Positions 14,735 to 16,951 of a stretch of DNA of 16,951 nt are shown here, piece after piece. The notes under the pieces are model-generated. The model made no database searches. It was given only the letters and a program-made list of their open reading frames with translations, and was not told the origin of the DNA. The stretch is taken from NCBI GenBank assembly GCA_030043455.1, contig JASHXQ010000262.1:1-16951 (forward strand), given 5' to 3'. Origin of the DNA: Nitrososphaerales archaeon (GTDB lineage Archaea; Thermoproteota; Nitrososphaeria; Nitrososphaerales; CADDZS01). Made by a program: the position numbers and the translations under genes. Position 1 is the first letter of the stretch. The number at the start of each line of letters is the position of its first letter.

Positions 14735-15847
14735 TCAGACAGCGACGAGACCTGCGCCGCCCGTTACCAATCCACCGATTGACTGGAGGAAGGTTAGGGC
14801 GCCAGTGGAAGCTACCGAATATACCTGGATTTCATCAGAGCCGGAGTTGAAGGAGTACAGGTAGTGGCTGTTCCCGCCGAAAGCCAGATCCAATGGAGTG
14901 AGATTCGTTGTGGTGGCTGTCGATTGAAGTAGTGTCAATACCCCGGAGTGACTGATCGCATAGCTCGAGAGAGTGTTGCCGTGCGCGTTGGCAGTGTAAG
15001 CTAGCGTACCATCACCGTTGATGGCCACCCAGCAGGGAGCGATCCCACCGTCCACGATTGAGTTGCTGATCACTAATATTATGCCCGAATTAGAGACCGA
15101 GTACGAGGAGAGAGATCCACTTGCTGCGTTACTTACAACCAGTTTGCCGTTTGGAGCAAAGGCGAAGCCGAAGGGCTCGGTTCCGTCGGATGTGGTCACC
15201 TTCGCTGAACCTGCTCTACCCATGGCATTGACCGGGAACGCGTCAATATTATTGGTGTTTTTCTCTGTCACCACCAGTACAGTTCCGGAGGGATTGAAGG
15301 AAATCTCTGCAGGACCGACTGCGCTGCTAGAGCTGAGTGACTGAACAGATCCCGGGATTCGGCGGAGAACTCCGTTGGCTGTAACCTGGAATCCAGCGAT
15401 GTTACCTGCCGTCGTGGCATTGCCCGCATTGACCACGTAGACCCAGTCGCCATGGACAGTCACGCTTAACGGGGAGACTCCGCCAGAACTCACGATGTCA
15501 GTGAACTTCAGATAGGCGCCAGAGACCTGGAACACGCTAAGCTGATTGCTGCCGGCATTTACTGCGAATAGCCAGCCTGAGCTCAGCGCTAGAGCACCCT
15601 GATCTCCCAGCCCTACACCAGTGCCGAGGCCGTGCGTGGAAAACTGGCCGGCGAAGGTGAGGAGGCCGTTGGGGGCCCTGCTGAAGGCCTGGATGGTGTT
15701 TCCGGTGGCAGAATTGGTCTGTGTGAAAACTGCCCCGGATATTGAGTTCGGAGCAGAAGTTGCTGCTGCACTTGCTGTGATCCCTGGAAGGATGAAGAGG
15801 ACGAGTCCGACTATAGATAGAAGAATGGAGAGATGATGTTTCTTCAT
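14735..15847 (-). CDS. Secreted beta-propeller (lactonase-fold) protein
   Basis: A 370-residue exported protein. It opens with a Sec-type signal: KKHH, a hydrophobic core LSILLSIVGLVLFILPG, then ITASAAATSA as a plausible cleavage zone. The rest is a series of blades of about 45 residues with recurring -NxGxNxLSxFxV-type repeats: NAGSNQLSVFQV, NAGNATTAGNIAGFQV, EKNTNNIDAFPV, NAASGSLSSYSV, NAHGNTLSSYAI and NSGSDEIQVYSV. This matches the YncE/6-phosphogluconolactonase-like seven-bladed fold. A true lactonase is unlikely for an extracellular copy. A binding or surface role is more plausible. ATG 15847 begins the signal peptide and has a TATA-like box 28 bases upstream; the frame extends to GTG 15880 without support. 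Ser/Thr/Gly/Asn-rich composition fits a secreted protein. A terminator follows. Confidence 0.88.
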   Translation of the reverse strand: MKKHHLSILLSIVGLVLFILPGITASAAATSAPNSISGAVFTQTNSATGNTIQAFSRAPNGLLTFAGQFSTHGLGTGVGLGDQGALALSSGWLFAVNAGSNQLSVFQVSGAYLKFTDIVSSGGVSPLSVTVHGDWVYVVNAGNATTAGNIAGFQVTANGVLRRIPGSVQSLSSSSAVGPAEISFNPSGTVLVVTEKNTNNIDAFPVNAMGRAGSAKVTTSDGTEPFGFAFAPNGKLVVSNAASGSLSSYSVSNSGIILVISNSIVDGGIAPCWVAINGDGTLAYTANAHGNTLSSYAISHSGVLTLLQSTATTTNLTPLDLAFGGNSHYLYSFNSGSDEIQVYSVASTGALTFLQSIGGLVTGGAGLVAV

Positions 15848-15870
15848 GCCGCGACGAAAAGCCCGGAGGA

Positions 15871-15880
15871 GATAAATCAC
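15871..15880 (-). promoter_or_regulatory. Putative TATA box of the propeller gene
   Basis: GTGATTTATC on the minus strand is centred about 28 bases before ATG 15847. This supports that ATG as the start of a leaderless transcript over the GTG at 15880, which coincides with the element itself. Confidence 0.5.
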
Positions 15881-15980
15881 TACTTCGATGTTTGTTCGTA
15901 ATCTCTTCCAAATTTGTTAAGTTCGTCTTTTTTTGGCAGGACTTGCCTAAACTGACTTGGCTGCGGCGATCATCAAGTAA

Positions 15981-15990
15981 TTTACATATA
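15981..15990 (+). promoter_or_regulatory. Putative TATA box of the 128-residue unknown gene
   Basis: TTTACATATA is a good TATA-like element centred about 38 bases before ATG 16023, predicting a leader of roughly 10 bases. Confidence 0.5.
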
Positions 15991-16006
15991 GGCGGCTCAA
16001 GTCGCC
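15991..16006. promoter_or_regulatory. Near-palindrome directly after the TATA box, candidate operator
   Basis: GGCGGCTCAAGTCGCC pairs with itself over seven positions on each side with one G-T wobble and a two-base centre. It abuts the TATA-like box and would lie between it and the predicted transcription start. This is the usual place for an archaeal repressor site. It may equally be chance. Confidence 0.3.
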
Positions 16007-16022
16007 ACCACAGCGAAGCTCG

Positions 16023-16409
16023 ATGGTATCTGAAAAGACACTGCATTTTCAAGGGAAGAACAAGGATCTGAATCTACTCCCTCAGCAAATCGTCACCCAG
16101 CTGGAGATGGATGGCTATAAAGTCCAATCATCGAATAGCGCGGTTGGATGGGTGATTCAGGCTCAAAAGGCCGGGATCCTGCGTGACATCATCACTGCGG
16201 ACAGGGCGTTCACGATTCTTATCTCTGGAGATCCCAACGATTTTACAATTCGAATCGGCATAGGAAAATTTGTCCAGAATATCGCAGTAATGGCCGCAGA
16301 GGTGATCCTCCTGTCTACCTTGTTTCTCGCTGTTGACGTTCCGGAAATGCTCTGGACGGTTCACGTCGAAAATGGAATCATCAAGGAAATCAACCAAATA
16401 ATAGGATAA
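16023..16409 (+). CDS. Conserved-looking protein of unknown function, 128 residues
   Basis: Not assigned to a family. The sequence looks like a compact alpha/beta domain: an N-terminal strand (KTLHFQG), an amphipathic helix (LNLLPQQIVTQLEMDGYKVQ), then WVIQAQKAGILRDIITADRAFTILISG, a PNDFTIRIGIGKFVQN segment, a hydrophobic stretch at 84-105 (VQNIAVMAAEVILLSTLFLAVD), and a final strand-helix (WTVHVENGIIKEINQI). The hydrophobic stretch could be a membrane segment or a buried helix; there is no signal peptide. The start ATG 16023 is supported by a TATA-like box and near-palindrome upstream. It is divergent from the propeller gene and convergent with the TPR gene. Its balanced composition makes a real gene likely. 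No function is proposed. Confidence 0.75.
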   Translation: MVSEKTLHFQGKNKDLNLLPQQIVTQLEMDGYKVQSSNSAVGWVIQAQKAGILRDIITADRAFTILISGDPNDFTIRIGIGKFVQNIAVMAAEVILLSTLFLAVDVPEMLWTVHVENGIIKEINQIIG

Positions 16410-16421
16410 ACCGCCAGCGGT
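16410..16421 (+). terminator. Short hairpin at the end of the unknown gene
   Basis: ACCGC-CA-GCGGT (16410-16421) begins directly after the stop codon at 16407-16409. In addition GTGGGCA (16420-16426) is the reverse complement of TGCCCAC (16479-16485) further along the 104-base gap, so a larger structure is possible between the convergent stops. No T-run follows, so a terminator role is tentative. Confidence 0.25.
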
Positions 16422-16513
16422 GGGCAAATTCCGCCAAATCGCATTTGATGATTGCATGGCAGCTCACGCTCTTGGATCTGCCCACACGGGCCCATCTTTA
16501 ACACCGTTCTAAT

Positions 16514-16951
16514 CTAATCAGATGGAGCAGGAGTACTCAATCCCATTTTCCTAACAAGAGTCTCAAACCTCGGCTCTCCGCGAAGATTTTCGTATACAAA
16601 ATCTGAGGCTATTGAAGGGAGGTACCCCGACCCCGATTCGTACGCTTTCTCAAGATTATCGACGGCCTTCTCTTTCTCGCCCAGCACGGCATAAACTCCA
16701 GCAATTCTCGAATATGGCAATGCCTTGCCCGTAATCGGTTCTTGGAGTTCGTCAAGCAACTTTCTCGCCTCCTCGGGCTTCCTGGCCATCACGTAGGCAT
16801 AAGCCAGATCTCCGTAGAAGGCGAAGCTCTTGCTTTCTTCAGCAGCCTTCTTTACTTCCGCGAGGCCTTCATCGATTTTACCACTTCGGATGTGCGCCAA
16901 CCCCAGATTGTCCAGGGTGAACCAATCCCCTGGATCCAAGTCTAGCGCTTC
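16514..16951 (-). CDS. Tetratricopeptide-repeat protein, 3' end only
   Basis: The C-terminal 145 residues of a TPR protein running off the window edge. The frame stays open to base 16951, and the residues before the internal TTG at 16939 (EALDLDPGD) continue a TPR helix, so this is not a start. Visible repeats are LDNLGLAHIRSGKIDEGLAEVKKA, GDLAYAYVMARKPEEARKLLDEL and SRIAGVYAVLGEKEKAVDNLEKAYE. The final segment ENLRGEPRFETLVRKMGL is the ending commonly seen in large TPR regulators of soil microbes that carry an adenylate-cyclase-like, kinase or winged-helix N-terminal domain. Which of these applies cannot be seen here. TPRs mediate protein contacts. The gene is convergent with the unknown gene at 16023. 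Confidence 0.88.
   Translation of the reverse strand, partial: EALDLDPGDWFTLDNLGLAHIRSGKIDEGLAEVKKAAEESKSFAFYGDLAYAYVMARKPEEARKLLDELQEPITGKALPYSRIAGVYAVLGEKEKAVDNLEKAYESGSGYLPSIASDFVYENLRGEPRFETLVRKMGLSTPAPSD

Noticed and set aside
15537..16052. 171-codon minus-strand frame overlapping the propeller gene 5' end
   Set aside because: Out of frame with the signal peptide and propeller repeats; Ser/Arg/His-rich, and it runs through the divergent promoter region.
1..16951. tRNA, rRNA, CRISPR array, insertion sequence or integrase
   Set aside because: I looked for T-loop motifs, regularly spaced direct repeats, terminal inverted repeats around a transposase frame, and recombinase motifs, and found none.

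Overview
The window reads as archaeal chromosome. The main reason is a complete NurA-HerA-Mre11-Rad50 DNA-end-resection operon, which is a characteristic archaeal gene set. Supporting signs are an LLM-class (F420-type) oxidoreductase, short AT-rich TATA-like boxes about 25-30 bases before start codons with little or no leader (the leaderless archaeal arrangement), and frequent TTG starts. Two small paralogous proteins resemble, from memory, the NitrOD5 output domain of Nitrososphaerota. My best guess is a heterotrophic, non-ammonia-oxidising member of Nitrososphaeria or a related TACK lineage. No rRNA or tRNA was found to confirm this.

Layout. (1) Positions 1-6243 hold a metabolic block on mixed strands: a 5'-truncated D-2-hydroxyacid dehydrogenase, a PYROXD2/phytoene-desaturase-like FAD oxidoreductase, a cyclase-family metal hydrolase divergent from an SDR dehydrogenase, and an LLM flavin/F420 oxidoreductase divergent from an EamA/DMT permease. 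Four redox enzymes, one ring-opening or amide-type hydrolase and one permease suggest uptake and oxidation of a small organic molecule. The substrate cannot be read from the sequence. (2) Positions 6251-12247, minus strand, hold nurA-herA-mre11-rad50 with gaps of 15 and 10 bases and a shared base (TGATG) at the last junction. It has its own promoter, a leader and a good Shine-Dalgarno site. Rad50 and Mre11 form the break-sensing nuclease/ATPase, and HerA and NurA form the translocase/nuclease that resects ends. (3) Just upstream on the same strand are a PNPOx-like flavoprotein and a six-cysteine zinc miniprotein. A perfect 9-bp inverted repeat separates them from the nurA promoter. (4) Positions 13154-14673 hold a DUF488 protein, a small two-helix membrane protein and the tandem NitrOD5-like pair. 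The 8-mer CCTTGCGG lies before, between and after the pair, each time inside a small hairpin. (5) Positions 14693-16951 hold a secreted seven-bladed beta-propeller protein with a clear terminator, an unrecognised 128-residue protein and the 3' end of a TPR protein cut by the window edge.

No CRISPR array, insertion sequence, integrase, rRNA or tRNA was found. No gene-free stretch exceeds about 210 bases. The DNA-repair operon is well known. The least explained parts are the NitrOD5-like pair with its hairpin repeats, the zinc miniprotein and inverted repeat before the repair operon, the unknown gene at 16023, and the metabolic block.
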